In this document: in pieces, positions 8,199 through 14,080 of the stretch | Position numbering within the stretch: the stretch's first letter is position 1 | How the letters are laid out: every line of letters starts with the position of its first letter | Assembly (NCBI GenBank): GCA_001701065.1 | Contig: DAAL01000236.1 | Location: 1-14,080, forward strand | Reading direction: 5' to 3' | Origin: Bacteroidales bacterium GP4 | Lineage (GTDB): Bacteria > Bacteroidota > Bacteroidia > Bacteroidales > Muribaculaceae | DNA length: 14,080 bases | Notes under the pieces: model-generated | The model's input: only the letters and a program-made list of their open reading frames with translations | Told to the model about the DNA's origin: nothing | Databases searched by the model: none | Translations under genes and position numbers: made by a program

Positions 8199-10088
8199 TC
8201 ACATGAACATCTTTACAATATCCTCAGTAGCTATAATAGTTATGATGCGTTGTCCCTCGGGGGAATAGTTAGGCGATGCCGTGCGGAATAAATCGCTCAA
8301 TATCGTGTCCATCTCAGCCACAGTAAGCTGTTGACCGATTCTTACTGCCGAAGCATGTGCCATGGACAAAGCCACTTTGTGCAGCAGGTCATTCTCAATA
8401 GAAGATTCTTCTTCCGACACATTATTTACGATAGTAATCAACATGTCCTGAGGATTGACATTGCCCAAAACGGAAGGACATCCGTTGACAGTCCATGAAT
8501 TGTCGCCGAGATTCACAATGTCAAACCCTATGCGGTTGACATCGCCCACCACGCTCTCAAGCATCGCGCTCTGCGCCGCTGTAAGCTGCACGACTTCCGG
8601 GAAAATCACACGCTGCATGGTAAGCGCGTCTTGTCCGGCAAGCGCAAGATAGCGGTCATAGAGTATTCTCACATGCGCCCGGTGTTGGTCGACAATCATC
8701 AGTCCTGATTTTGACGGCGATATTATATAACGTCCTTTCATCTGGATTACCGACGGCACCACAGGGTCAAGCGTCAACTCGCTTTCCATGGTGTTCATCT
8801 CGATAATCTCACCGGTCGACTCATCCACAATGGTATTGTTCAACGAACTTGCCCTTACTCCTCCGCCGGGGAAATCCGAAGAAGAATCACATCCCCGGGA
8901 AAAGCTCTCGTACAGTTTATCCCAATTCTGAGCTGAACGAGTCAGCGTCTTGTCCCGGAAACCGCCGCCACCGCCGCCCGACACTTTAAACGGATTATAG
9001 GATGTGTCAAGGTCAAGTCCGTGGTTAGCGCCTGAATCGGGCATGAAAGCCGGTATCTCGGGAGCATTGTCCATGTCGAAATCAATAGACGGCACCACAT
9101 TGAATTTTCCGAGGCCTTCCCTCACCGCCGCCGTGAGTATATCCCATATAGGCTTCTCGTTTTCAAACTTTATCTCACTCTTTGTGGGATGTATGTTGAC
9201 ATCGATAGTGGCAGGATCCACTGTAAAGTTGAGGAAATAGCTCGGCTGATGGTCAGCGGGTATAAGCTGCTCGTAGCAAAGCATGAGCGCTTTGTGGAAA
9301 TAAGGATGGCGCATGTTCCTGCCATTGACCATCATATATTGCTGATAGCCCCTCTTCTTGGCGTTCTCGGGACGGCACACGAATCCTTCAATCTTGACTA
9401 ATGATGTGTCAGTTCCCACCGGGACAAGCTGCCGGTCAAGAGCCTTGCCGAACAGTTCCACTATACGCTGCTTAAAGCTTCCCTTCAAGAGGTGATGCTG
9501 AATCACATCGTTATGCACAAGCTTAAACTCCACTCCGGGATTCACAAGCGCAAGCCGCTCAAACTCATGGGTAAGATGGCTCATCTCCACATTATCGCTT
9601 TTCAGGAATTTACGCCTTGCCGGTACATTGAAGAAAAGATTTTTTATCATGAAGTTACATCCCGGCACAGTGGCTATAGGCTCCTGAGTCTCAAGATGTG
9701 AACCGGAAATAACTATGTGAGTTCCCACAGTATCCTCCTTTCTCATGGTACGGAGGTCCACCTGAGCTACGGCACAGATGGAAGCAAGCGCTTCGCCGCG
9801 GAATCCCATGGTGTGAAGCGCAAAGAGGTCGGCAGCCTCGGTGATTTTGGACGTGGAATGACGCTCAAAGGCAAGCCGGGCATCAGTGGGCGACATCCCC
9901 TTACCGTTGTCAACCACCTGAATGAGGGTACGTCCGGCATCCTTGACGATAATTTCCACCATAGTGGCTCCGGCATCGATGGAATTTTCCACCAATTCCT
10001 TTATTACGGAAGCAGGACGTTGTATCACTTCCCCGGCGGCGATCTGATTAGCCACCGAATCAGGCAACAACTTTATTATATCACTCAT
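8199..10088 (-). CDS. mutL: DNA mismatch repair protein MutL
   Basis: 629 residues from the ATG at 10088. An upstream in-frame ATG at 10139 is less likely: the usual MutL N-terminus (I-x-x-L-P-x-x-V-A-N-Q-I-A-A-G-E-V) begins three residues after the 10088 start, and a -7 promoter element lies between the two ATGs. The GHKL ATPase motifs are intact: E34-N35 in E-L-V-E-N-S-I-D-A-G, D60-N-G-K-G-M65 and G95-F-R-G-E-A-L101. A linker with six consecutive Gly precedes the C-terminal dimerisation domain. At 467-478 the endonuclease motif reads D-Q-H-R-A-H-V-R-I-L-Y-D, so both expected Glu and one Ala are replaced, and the C-terminal Cys-Pro-His motif is absent. MutL couples mismatch recognition to strand removal; here it may not cut DNA itself. 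Confidence 0.95.
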   Translation of the reverse strand: MSDIIKLLPDSVANQIAAGEVIQRPASVIKELVENSIDAGATMVEIIVKDAGRTLIQVVDNGKGMSPTDARLAFERHSTSKITEAADLFALHTMGFRGEALASICAVAQVDLRTMRKEDTVGTHIVISGSHLETQEPIATVPGCNFMIKNLFFNVPARRKFLKSDNVEMSHLTHEFERLALVNPGVEFKLVHNDVIQHHLLKGSFKQRIVELFGKALDRQLVPVGTDTSLVKIEGFVCRPENAKKRGYQQYMMVNGRNMRHPYFHKALMLCYEQLIPADHQPSYFLNFTVDPATIDVNIHPTKSEIKFENEKPIWDILTAAVREGLGKFNVVPSIDFDMDNAPEIPAFMPDSGANHGLDLDTSYNPFKVSGGGGGGFRDKTLTRSAQNWDKLYESFSRGCDSSSDFPGGGVRASSLNNTIVDESTGEIIEMNTMESELTLDPVVPSVIQMKGRYIISPSKSGLMIVDQHRAHVRILYDRYLALAGQDALTMQRVIFPEVVQLTAAQSAMLESVVGDVNRIGFDIVNLGDNSWTVNGCPSVLGNVNPQDMLITIVNNVSEEESSIENDLLHKVALSMAHASAVRIGQQLTVAEMDTILSDLFRTASPNYSPEGQRIITIIATEDIVKMFM

Positions 10089-10116
10089 AGTACACGTTTT
10101 GCACAGTTTACATCCG

Positions 10117-10147
10117 CAAAAGTACACATAATTATCCATATTCTCAC
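10117..10147 (-). promoter_or_regulatory. Probable mutL promoter
   Basis: TACTTTTG on the minus strand (10124-10117) fits TAnnTTTG exactly. The -33 position 20 bp upstream reads only GTG (10147-10145), a weak match. Start of transcription near 10110 would leave about 22 nt before the ATG at 10088 and would exclude the ATG at 10139. Confidence 0.5.
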
Positions 10148-10189
10148 GTTATGCGCCATGATAATGTCAACGACTTATCTACATAATTA

Positions 10190-10221
10190 TTTGTTTTATC
10201 CCCGATTTATTTGTAGCTTCG
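10190..10221 (+). promoter_or_regulatory. Promoter of the glycosyltransferase gene, next to its start codon
   Basis: TTTG (10190-10193), a 20-bp spacer and TAGCTTCG (10214-10221) fit the Bacteroidota promoter with one mismatch in the -7 box. The box ends only 6 bp before the ATG at 10228, so the message would have a leader of 0 to about 3 nt. Confidence 0.6.
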
Positions 10222-10227
10222 CACATT

Positions 10228-11058
10228 ATGTTAGTCACAGCATCCATCGTAACCTACAATCCGGACATTAAGGAACTGCTAAGCTGCATCGGCTTAGTGG
10301 CTGATAGCTGCGTAGCCCGGCTTTGGGTTGTGGACAACAGCCCTAACGACTTCCTGCATGACGCGGTAAGCCGCTTCACGTCAGGCGGTAAGATTGACAT
10401 AAAGTATATCCACAACGGCACCAACTTAGGATTTGGAAGAGCGCACAACATAGCGATAGAAGAAAGCATCGCCATGGGAGCTGACTTCCATCTCGTGATG
10501 AACCATGACGTGAAGTTTAATCCGGAAGATTTAGCAAAACTGGCTAACTACATGCAAGGGAATCCCCGAGTGGCGCAAGTTATACCCAATGTGGTGTATC
10601 CTGACGGAAAACGCCAGGACGTAGTGCGTCTGCTTCCGACACCGCTGGATGTCTTTGCCCGACGGTTCCTCCCCTCCTCATGGACTAAACGTCGCAACGA
10701 CCGCTACACTCTCTCAGCCTGGGACCACCAGTCGCCACTGAATGTGCCTTATCATCAAGGCAGTTTCATCCTCTTCAGGACATCGTGCCTTCAACAAGCA
10801 GGCGGTTTCGACCCGAGATTCTTCCTCTATCCCGAGGATATAGACATAACACGGCGAATGCACCGGCATTGGCTCACCATGTTTTACCCTGATGTGACTA
10901 TTGTGCACGCCCATCAGCAAGGAAGCTACCACAGTTTCCGCCTGATGTTGACCCACTGCGTGAACATGGTGCGCTATTTCAACAAATGGGGGTGGTGGGA
11001 CGACCCGGAACGCCGCCAATGGAACCGCGAAGTAACCGAACAAATCAACCGTCAATAA
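10228..11058 (+). CDS. Family 2 glycosyltransferase (rhamnosyltransferase-like)
   Basis: 276 residues with a GT-A fold from the first residues: A-S-I-V-T-Y-N (5-11), V-V-D-N-S (34-38), N-L-G-F-G-R-A-H-N (66-74), the metal/nucleotide position N-H-D (92-94, in place of N-P-D or D-x-D), and the acceptor-side block G-S-F-I-L-F-R...G-G-F-D-P-R-F-F-L-Y-P-E-D-I-D (178-206), in which Glu203-Asp204 hold the place of the catalytic base region. This arrangement is typical of dTDP-rhamnose-type transferases that extend polysaccharide or O-antigen chains at the cytoplasmic face. No membrane helix is evident. It stands alone rather than in a polysaccharide cluster, so donor and acceptor cannot be named. 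The start is fixed because the fold begins at residue 4 or 5. Its 3' end overlaps the converging leucine-rich repeat gene by 14 bp. Confidence 0.9.
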   Translation: MLVTASIVTYNPDIKELLSCIGLVADSCVARLWVVDNSPNDFLHDAVSRFTSGGKIDIKYIHNGTNLGFGRAHNIAIEESIAMGADFHLVMNHDVKFNPEDLAKLANYMQGNPRVAQVIPNVVYPDGKRQDVVRLLPTPLDVFARRFLPSSWTKRRNDRYTLSAWDHQSPLNVPYHQGSFILFRTSCLQQAGGFDPRFFLYPEDIDITRRMHRHWLTMFYPDVTIVHAHQQGSYHSFRLMLTHCVNMVRYFNKWGWWDDPERRQWNREVTEQINRQ

Positions 11059-11821
11059 CTATTTTCATCATCTTATCGCCGATAACCATCACATAATTTC
11101 CGGGCGACAAGAAATCAACAAGAGCATCATTTCCCCTATACACGCATTTACCCGAAGAATCAAATATCCTTACCGGCTCCCGGCTGCCATCGCTCGAAAC
11201 ATTCAATTCATCAACACCCGATACATCGCCAGCTTCGACAATATTAGAAAACTTATGCCACACAGGCGACAATCCGTAATCACCGCTACTGCCATTAGGC
11301 ACATGCAAAACAGCCCGTTTAAAAACATCGTCGGAAAATCCGAAACACCACTCGTCGCAAAGCGGCGGCACTGCGCCGCAATAAATATCCTTAAGCTTGT
11401 CGCATCCTGAAAAAGAACAACGCCCTATACTTTCCATAGCTGCAGGGAAAGAAATTGCCTCAATTTCACCGCATCCCCAGAAAGCATATCGACCTATTGA
11501 CTTTAAAGATTCACCAAACTCTATATTACGAAGCGCCGAACATCCCGAAAATGCGCTGTCGCCGATAACCTCAGTAGAATCAGCCAAGATTACCGATTCT
11601 ATATTTCGGCATCCGAGAAACGCCTTTTCTTTGACAGCGACAAGCGTTTCCGGCAACCGGACAGTGACAATATTACGACAATTACTGAAAGCACCCCGTC
11701 CGATACCAGTCACACAGCATCTAATCCCATCCTTAACAATATAGGAAGGTATTACCAAATCTCGTGTTTCAATCCCGTCAATATCGGCAGGACATAATAT
11801 CTCAATAGGGTTATTCATCAT
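11045..11821 (-). CDS. BspA-type leucine-rich repeat protein lacking a signal peptide (probably 5'-truncated)
   Basis: 258 residues. Five repeats of 23 residues (about 36-150) follow the LRR_5/BspA pattern 'I-G-x-x-A-F-x-G-C-x-x-L-x-x-I-x-x-P-x-x-x-x'. A degenerate repeat ending W-H-K-F-S-N-I-V-E follows, then a C-terminal segment (about 208-258) like the beta-sandwich tails of exported Bacteroidota proteins (I-F-D-S-S-G-K...L-S-P-G-N-Y-V-M-V-I). Such proteins are normally surface or secreted and start with a signal peptide, but this frame begins M-M-N-N-P directly before the repeat region. An in-frame TAA lies 18 bp upstream and no signal-like sequence follows upstream in any frame. It starts at the edge of the inverted-repeat element at 11869-12094. 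It may be a remnant or a cytoplasmic variant. No terminator separates it from the glycosyltransferase gene it meets. Confidence 0.7.
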   Translation of the reverse strand: MMNNPIEILCPADIDGIETRDLVIPSYIVKDGIRCCVTGIGRGAFSNCRNIVTVRLPETLVAVKEKAFLGCRNIESVILADSTEVIGDSAFSGCSALRNIEFGESLKSIGRYAFWGCGEIEAISFPAAMESIGRCSFSGCDKLKDIYCGAVPPLCDEWCFGFSDDVFKRAVLHVPNGSSGDYGLSPVWHKFSNIVEAGDVSGVDELNVSSDGSREPVRIFDSSGKCVYRGNDALVDFLSPGNYVMVIGDKMMKIVIDG

Positions 11822-11868
11822 CGATTGCCATATTCTTTAATAGCCGCCTCCTCGGATAATCATATAAA

Positions 11869-12094
11869 TAAAAAAGGTGTGGAGGATATATTCCGTTTTA
11901 TCCTTGATTCAGGTCTTCGCAATACCTACAGCATGGATAAAACAATAGCCCCACACCGAAAGAGCTATACTGACCGCCTCCTAAAAGACAGTTAATAAGC
12001 ACTCGATGCAGATGCTATTGCCAATCTCATCTTCATGCTGTTGTTCAAAGTTGCGAAGTTTGAATCAAAAAGATAAAATTTCAATAACACCTTT
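11869..12094 (-). ncRNA. Candidate structured RNA or inverted-repeat element
   Basis: Two stretches of opposite orientation share six colinear blocks: AAAGGTGT (11873-11880 / complement 12087-12094), TTTTATC (11896-11902 / 12072-12078), TTGATTCA (11904-11911 / 12061-12068), CTTCGCAA (11915-11922 / 12051-12058), ACAGCATG (11928-11935 / 12034-12041) and CAATAGC (11943-11949 / 12014-12020). An RNA could fold into a long rod with internal loops. Competing local hairpins also exist: 12041-12068, and 11876-11957 with stems GGTGTGG/CCACACC and GTTTTATCC/GGATAAAAC. On the minus strand the structure ends in six U (11875-11870), like an intrinsic terminator, which favours that strand. It lies between the MFS gene and the leucine-rich repeat gene, so it could be a free RNA, a leader of the latter, or a miniature mobile element. 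No known RNA family was recognised. Confidence 0.5.
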
Positions 12095-12128
12095 CATTAA
12101 AAAAACCGATTCTCTCTTGAATCTTCTG

Positions 12129-12136
12129 CAAATCTA
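12129..12136 (-). promoter_or_regulatory. Possible -7 promoter element for the structured RNA / leucine-rich repeat gene
   Basis: TAGATTTG on the minus strand fits TAnnTTTG and lies 35 bp upstream of the first paired block at 12094. No TTG-type -33 element is seen 19-21 bp further upstream, so support is weak. Confidence 0.3.
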
Positions 12137-12211
12137 ATGAAAAATTTTATTGTCGGGGCTGTTATTCCATGATTAATCCCGATTTTAACACATTTTTATC
12201 CGACATCCAAC

Positions 12212-12240
12212 AAAAACGGGACGCTTCATCCAGCGTCCCG
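12212..12240 (-). terminator. Intrinsic terminator of the MFS transporter gene
   Basis: CGGGACGCT (12217-12225) and AGCGTCCCG (12232-12240) form a perfect 9-bp stem with a 6-nt loop, followed on the minus strand by five U (12216-12212). It begins 32 bp past the MFS stop codon. Confidence 0.9.
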
Positions 12241-12272
12241 CATACACATATATTATAATACTATACTGTTCA

Positions 12273-13724
12273 CTATTCCATTGTTTCACCTTCCGAAGTG
12301 AATATCTCCTCTTCCTTGCTTTTCTTAATGTTAGGAAGTTCAAGACCGTAATGCTTTTTAGAGTCAAGGATGCGCAACCATATTCCGAAGAAAAGCGCCA
12401 ACACGCCAAGACCGGCAAACAAAAGCATCGGGTTAGTGTAATTATACTGCATGGGGTCAGTAACGCCGGGATTGGACGCTGTAAGCACCTGACCTATCAG
12501 AATAGGGAACAAAGCAAGTCCGATATTCTGAACCCAGAAAATCAATGAATAGGCACTTCCGAGGAAACGGGCATCCATGATTTTAGGTATCGAAGGCCAT
12601 AGCGCAGCCGGAACGAGAGAGAAAGATATACCTAATATAATAATAGCGGAGAATGCTATCACTTCGCTCGGATAGCGCGGCACAATGAGCGCAAAGGTGA
12701 GGTGACAAAGAATCATCAATATCGCGCCAAGGATAAGCATCGATGCGCCTTTGCCTTTCTTGTCAAGGAAAAAACCGAGCATGGGAGTGATTATCGCCGC
12801 TCCAACAGGGAACCAACGGAAAATGTCGGAAGCGGTGGTAGCGTCTATGCCAAGGTTGCACTGGAGCATATTTGCTGCGTAACGCTGGAACGGGAAAATC
12901 GCAGAATAATAGAGCACGCACAGCAGCGCGATAATCCAGAAGAGCTGGCTGCTGAAAATGTTTTTCACATCGCTCAGTTTGAATTCTTCCTCGGCTGTTT
13001 CATCGCCTTTAGCCTTGTCGGCACCTAACTGACGGTCAAGAGTGCGGTCCATCACATCAAAAACGAGGAAACAGATGAGACCGATAAGCAGCAATGAAGC
13101 ACAGAACCCTACCGGAATCACAACTGTGGGATCGTTGTTGCCGAACCAATGCGAGTCAGCGAGACGGGGCGATATAGAGAAAATAGCAAACACACCGAAA
13201 CGCGCCAATGCCATCTCGGCACCCATGGCAAGTGCCATCTCTTTGCCGGCAAACCACTTGGCGATAATCTTCGATACTGTGATACCCGCCATTTCACATC
13301 CGCAGCCGAATATCATAAATCCGAAGGCGGCAAGTTTTGCGCTACCCGGGAAGTCAACCCACCATGAGCTTAACCATCCGTCCAATGCGCTGCCTTGAAA
13401 TCCGTCGCTCAAAGCATAGAACTTAATAAACGCGCCGGCAACCATCACCGATGCCGATAAAGTTCCGGTGAAGCGGACACCCATCTTGTCAAGAATAATA
13501 CCGGCAAGTATCAGGAAGCCGAACACATTAAGTATATACTCGGCTCCGGCATAATATCCGAAAGCATCGGGGGACCACCCGCGCTGTGTTTCAACCAAGG
13601 ACTGCAATGGCGACATTACGTCCACAAACATATAGGCGGCAAGCATCATCAGTGCTATAAGCACCAATGCGGTCCACCGCGCCCACCCTTTTTCGTTAAG
13701 GGCAACTACAAGTTTTTCTGTCAT
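12273..13724 (-). CDS. Major facilitator superfamily (MFS) transporter
   Basis: 483 residues with about 12 hydrophobic helices in two halves joined by a charged cytoplasmic loop (about 224-255, rich in Asp, Glu and Lys). The MFS motif A between helices 2 and 3 is seen as L-D-K-M-G-V-R (78-84) and its second-half copy as L-D-K-K-G-K-G (320-326). An unusually long loop (about 105-130, with two adjacent Trp) precedes the third to fourth helix region. The C-terminus is a charged cytoplasmic tail of about 35 residues. MFS proteins move small solutes by alternating access, often with a proton; the substrate cannot be told from sequence. It is a single-gene unit with its own terminator, divergent from a probable alpha-amylase lipoprotein, but this pairing alone does not show that it carries sugars. 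The ATG at 13724 places the first helix at about residues 15-36, as expected. Confidence 0.88.
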   Translation of the reverse strand: MTEKLVVALNEKGWARWTALVLIALMMLAAYMFVDVMSPLQSLVETQRGWSPDAFGYYAGAEYILNVFGFLILAGIILDKMGVRFTGTLSASVMVAGAFIKFYALSDGFQGSALDGWLSSWWVDFPGSAKLAAFGFMIFGCGCEMAGITVSKIIAKWFAGKEMALAMGAEMALARFGVFAIFSISPRLADSHWFGNNDPTVVIPVGFCASLLLIGLICFLVFDVMDRTLDRQLGADKAKGDETAEEEFKLSDVKNIFSSQLFWIIALLCVLYYSAIFPFQRYAANMLQCNLGIDATTASDIFRWFPVGAAIITPMLGFFLDKKGKGASMLILGAILMILCHLTFALIVPRYPSEVIAFSAIIILGISFSLVPAALWPSIPKIMDARFLGSAYSLIFWVQNIGLALFPILIGQVLTASNPGVTDPMQYNYTNPMLLFAGLGVLALFFGIWLRILDSKKHYGLELPNIKKSKEEEIFTSEGETME

Positions 13725-13762
13725 TTTATTGTATTTGAATTGATAATAATTGTTTCGAGCAA

Positions 13763-13770
13763 CAAAAATA
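13763..13770 (-). promoter_or_regulatory. Probable -7 element of the MFS promoter
   Basis: TATTTTTG on the minus strand fits TAnnTTTG, about 39 bp upstream of the ATG at 13724. No good -33 element is seen at the usual distance. Confidence 0.4.
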
Positions 13771-13831
13771 AGTAAATTCTTTCACATTTCCGTATAAAAA
13801 TACACTCAAATTAACTAAATGATGCCATTAC

Positions 13832-13862
13832 TTGTTATTTTGAATAAAAGTCAGTAACTTCG
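13832..13862 (+). promoter_or_regulatory. Promoter of the alpha-amylase-like lipoprotein gene
   Basis: TTG (13832-13834), a 20-bp spacer and TAACTTCG (13855-13862) fit the Bacteroidota promoter with one mismatch in the -7 box, the same T-to-C change as in the glycosyltransferase promoter. Transcription would start near 13867, leaving about 31 nt to the ATG. Confidence 0.6.
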
Positions 13863-13898
13863 TAAATGCGTAAAATAATTAATTTCCAATATATTTAT

Positions 13899-14080
13899 AT
13901 GAAAAGAACAGCATTCTTATTAGGTGCCGCTGCGGTCATAGCCACCGGAGTGACAGGGTGCCGCGGGAAACAAAACACTCCCCAAGCCGACACCAATGAC
14001 TACACAATTCTTCATGCATGGTCATGGTGCTTCGACACCATCGCCGCCAATATGATGTGTGGTCAACGGCTGTGTGGTTG
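13899..14080 (+). CDS. Lipoprotein, probable N-terminus of a GH13 alpha-amylase; 3' end outside window
   Basis: Sixty codons are visible from the ATG at 13899. A lipoprotein signal ends in V-T-G-Cys21, followed by a short polar linker and then T-I-L-H-A-W-S-W-C-F-D-T-I-A-A-N-M. That segment resembles the first barrel strand and helix of Bacteroidota alpha-amylases (I-L-H-A-F-x-W-x-F-x-x-I), which cut alpha-1,4 bonds in starch-like glucans. The catalytic residues would lie beyond the window. The last nine codons (M-C-G-Q-R-L-C-G) do not continue the expected helix and coincide with a short repeated sequence, so a frameshift, rearrangement or assembly fault near the edge is possible. Its own promoter is predicted upstream; the MFS gene is divergent. 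Confidence 0.5.
   Translation, partial: MKRTAFLLGAAAVIATGVTGCRGKQNTPQADTNDYTILHAWSWCFDTIAANMMCGQRLCG

Larger units (their letters stand above)
11822..12272. other. Intergenic region without a convincing gene
   Basis: These 451 bp hold the inverted-repeat/RNA element (11869-12094), a -7-like box (12129-12136) and the MFS terminator (12212-12240). Only short frames are open: a 14-codon minus-strand frame beginning at 12037 and a plus-strand frame of 56 codons without ATG (11825-11995). CCGCCTCCT occurs twice in direct orientation (11844-11852, 11974-11982). Confidence 0.6.

Noticed and set aside
6705..8268. Plus-strand and alternative minus-strand open frames within the channel gene
   Set aside because: They are shadows of a long frame with clear MscS features and have no recognisable products.
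10089..10139. Upstream ATG of mutL adding 17 residues
   Set aside because: The added residues are Cys-rich and unlike any MutL N-terminus, and the -7 promoter box lies downstream of that ATG.
11825..11995. Plus-strand frame of 56 codons through the inverted-repeat element
   Set aside because: It has no ATG near its start and no recognised relatives, and its sequence is explained by the paired blocks. A decayed coding remnant cannot be fully excluded.
11993..12037. Minus-strand 14-codon frame (M-K-M-R-L-A-I...) as a leader peptide
   Set aside because: It lies inside the paired blocks, has no repeated regulatory codon and no nearby ribosome-binding feature, so there is no positive support.
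11904..12068. Invertible promoter flanked by inverted repeats
   Set aside because: The repeats are imperfect and vary in spacing, and the segment between them contains no TAnnTTTG box on either strand; no invertase gene is nearby.

Overview
The window looks like a chromosomal piece of a gut-type Bacteroidales bacterium, possibly Muribaculaceae. The order is well supported: there is a type V (FimA/Mfa1-type) fimbrial operon with a DUF3575 gene, BspA-type leucine-rich repeats, several promoters of the Bacteroidota form TTTG/TTG-N20-TAnnTTTG, and A-rich leaders in place of Shine-Dalgarno sites. The family is a guess. No tRNA, rRNA, CRISPR array, transposase or integrase was seen.

Region 1 (1-6560, minus strand) is a four-gene fimbrial operon read from 6400 downward. 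It encodes a lipoprotein of the FimB/Mfa2 anchor type, a 1198-residue lipoprotein that looks like a fimbrial tip/adhesin subunit with a thioredoxin-like domain at its C-terminus, a DUF3575 outer-membrane protein, and a fimbrillin (major-subunit type) that runs off the left edge. The genes are tightly packed: one-base stop/start overlap, 4-bp gap, 44-bp gap. Upstream lie a near-consensus promoter, two nested inverted repeats, a run of ten G (minus strand) and three GTTAA repeats spaced exactly 10 bp. Together these suggest a regulated, possibly phase-variable, surface fibre.

Region 2 (6626-10150, minus strand) is a housekeeping pair, mutL followed after 30 bp by a YbdG-type mechanosensitive channel gene that ends in a strong intrinsic terminator. 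MutL lacks the usual nuclease-motif residues.

Region 3 (10190-11821) holds a plus-strand family 2 glycosyltransferase whose promoter sits so close to the start codon that its mRNA may be leaderless. It converges, with a 14-bp overlap, on a minus-strand BspA-type leucine-rich repeat gene that has an export-type C-terminus but no signal peptide.

Region 4 (11822-12272) has no convincing gene. It contains an elaborate inverted-repeat structure of about 220 bp: six colinear blocks of 7-8 complementary bases, a second competing set of local hairpins, and a U-run at its minus-strand 3' end. This is either an undescribed structured RNA or a non-autonomous repeat element.

Region 5 (12212-14080) has a minus-strand 12-helix MFS transporter with its own terminator and, divergently, the first 60 codons of a lipoprotein resembling the N-terminus of a family 13 alpha-amylase. 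It is cut by the window edge.
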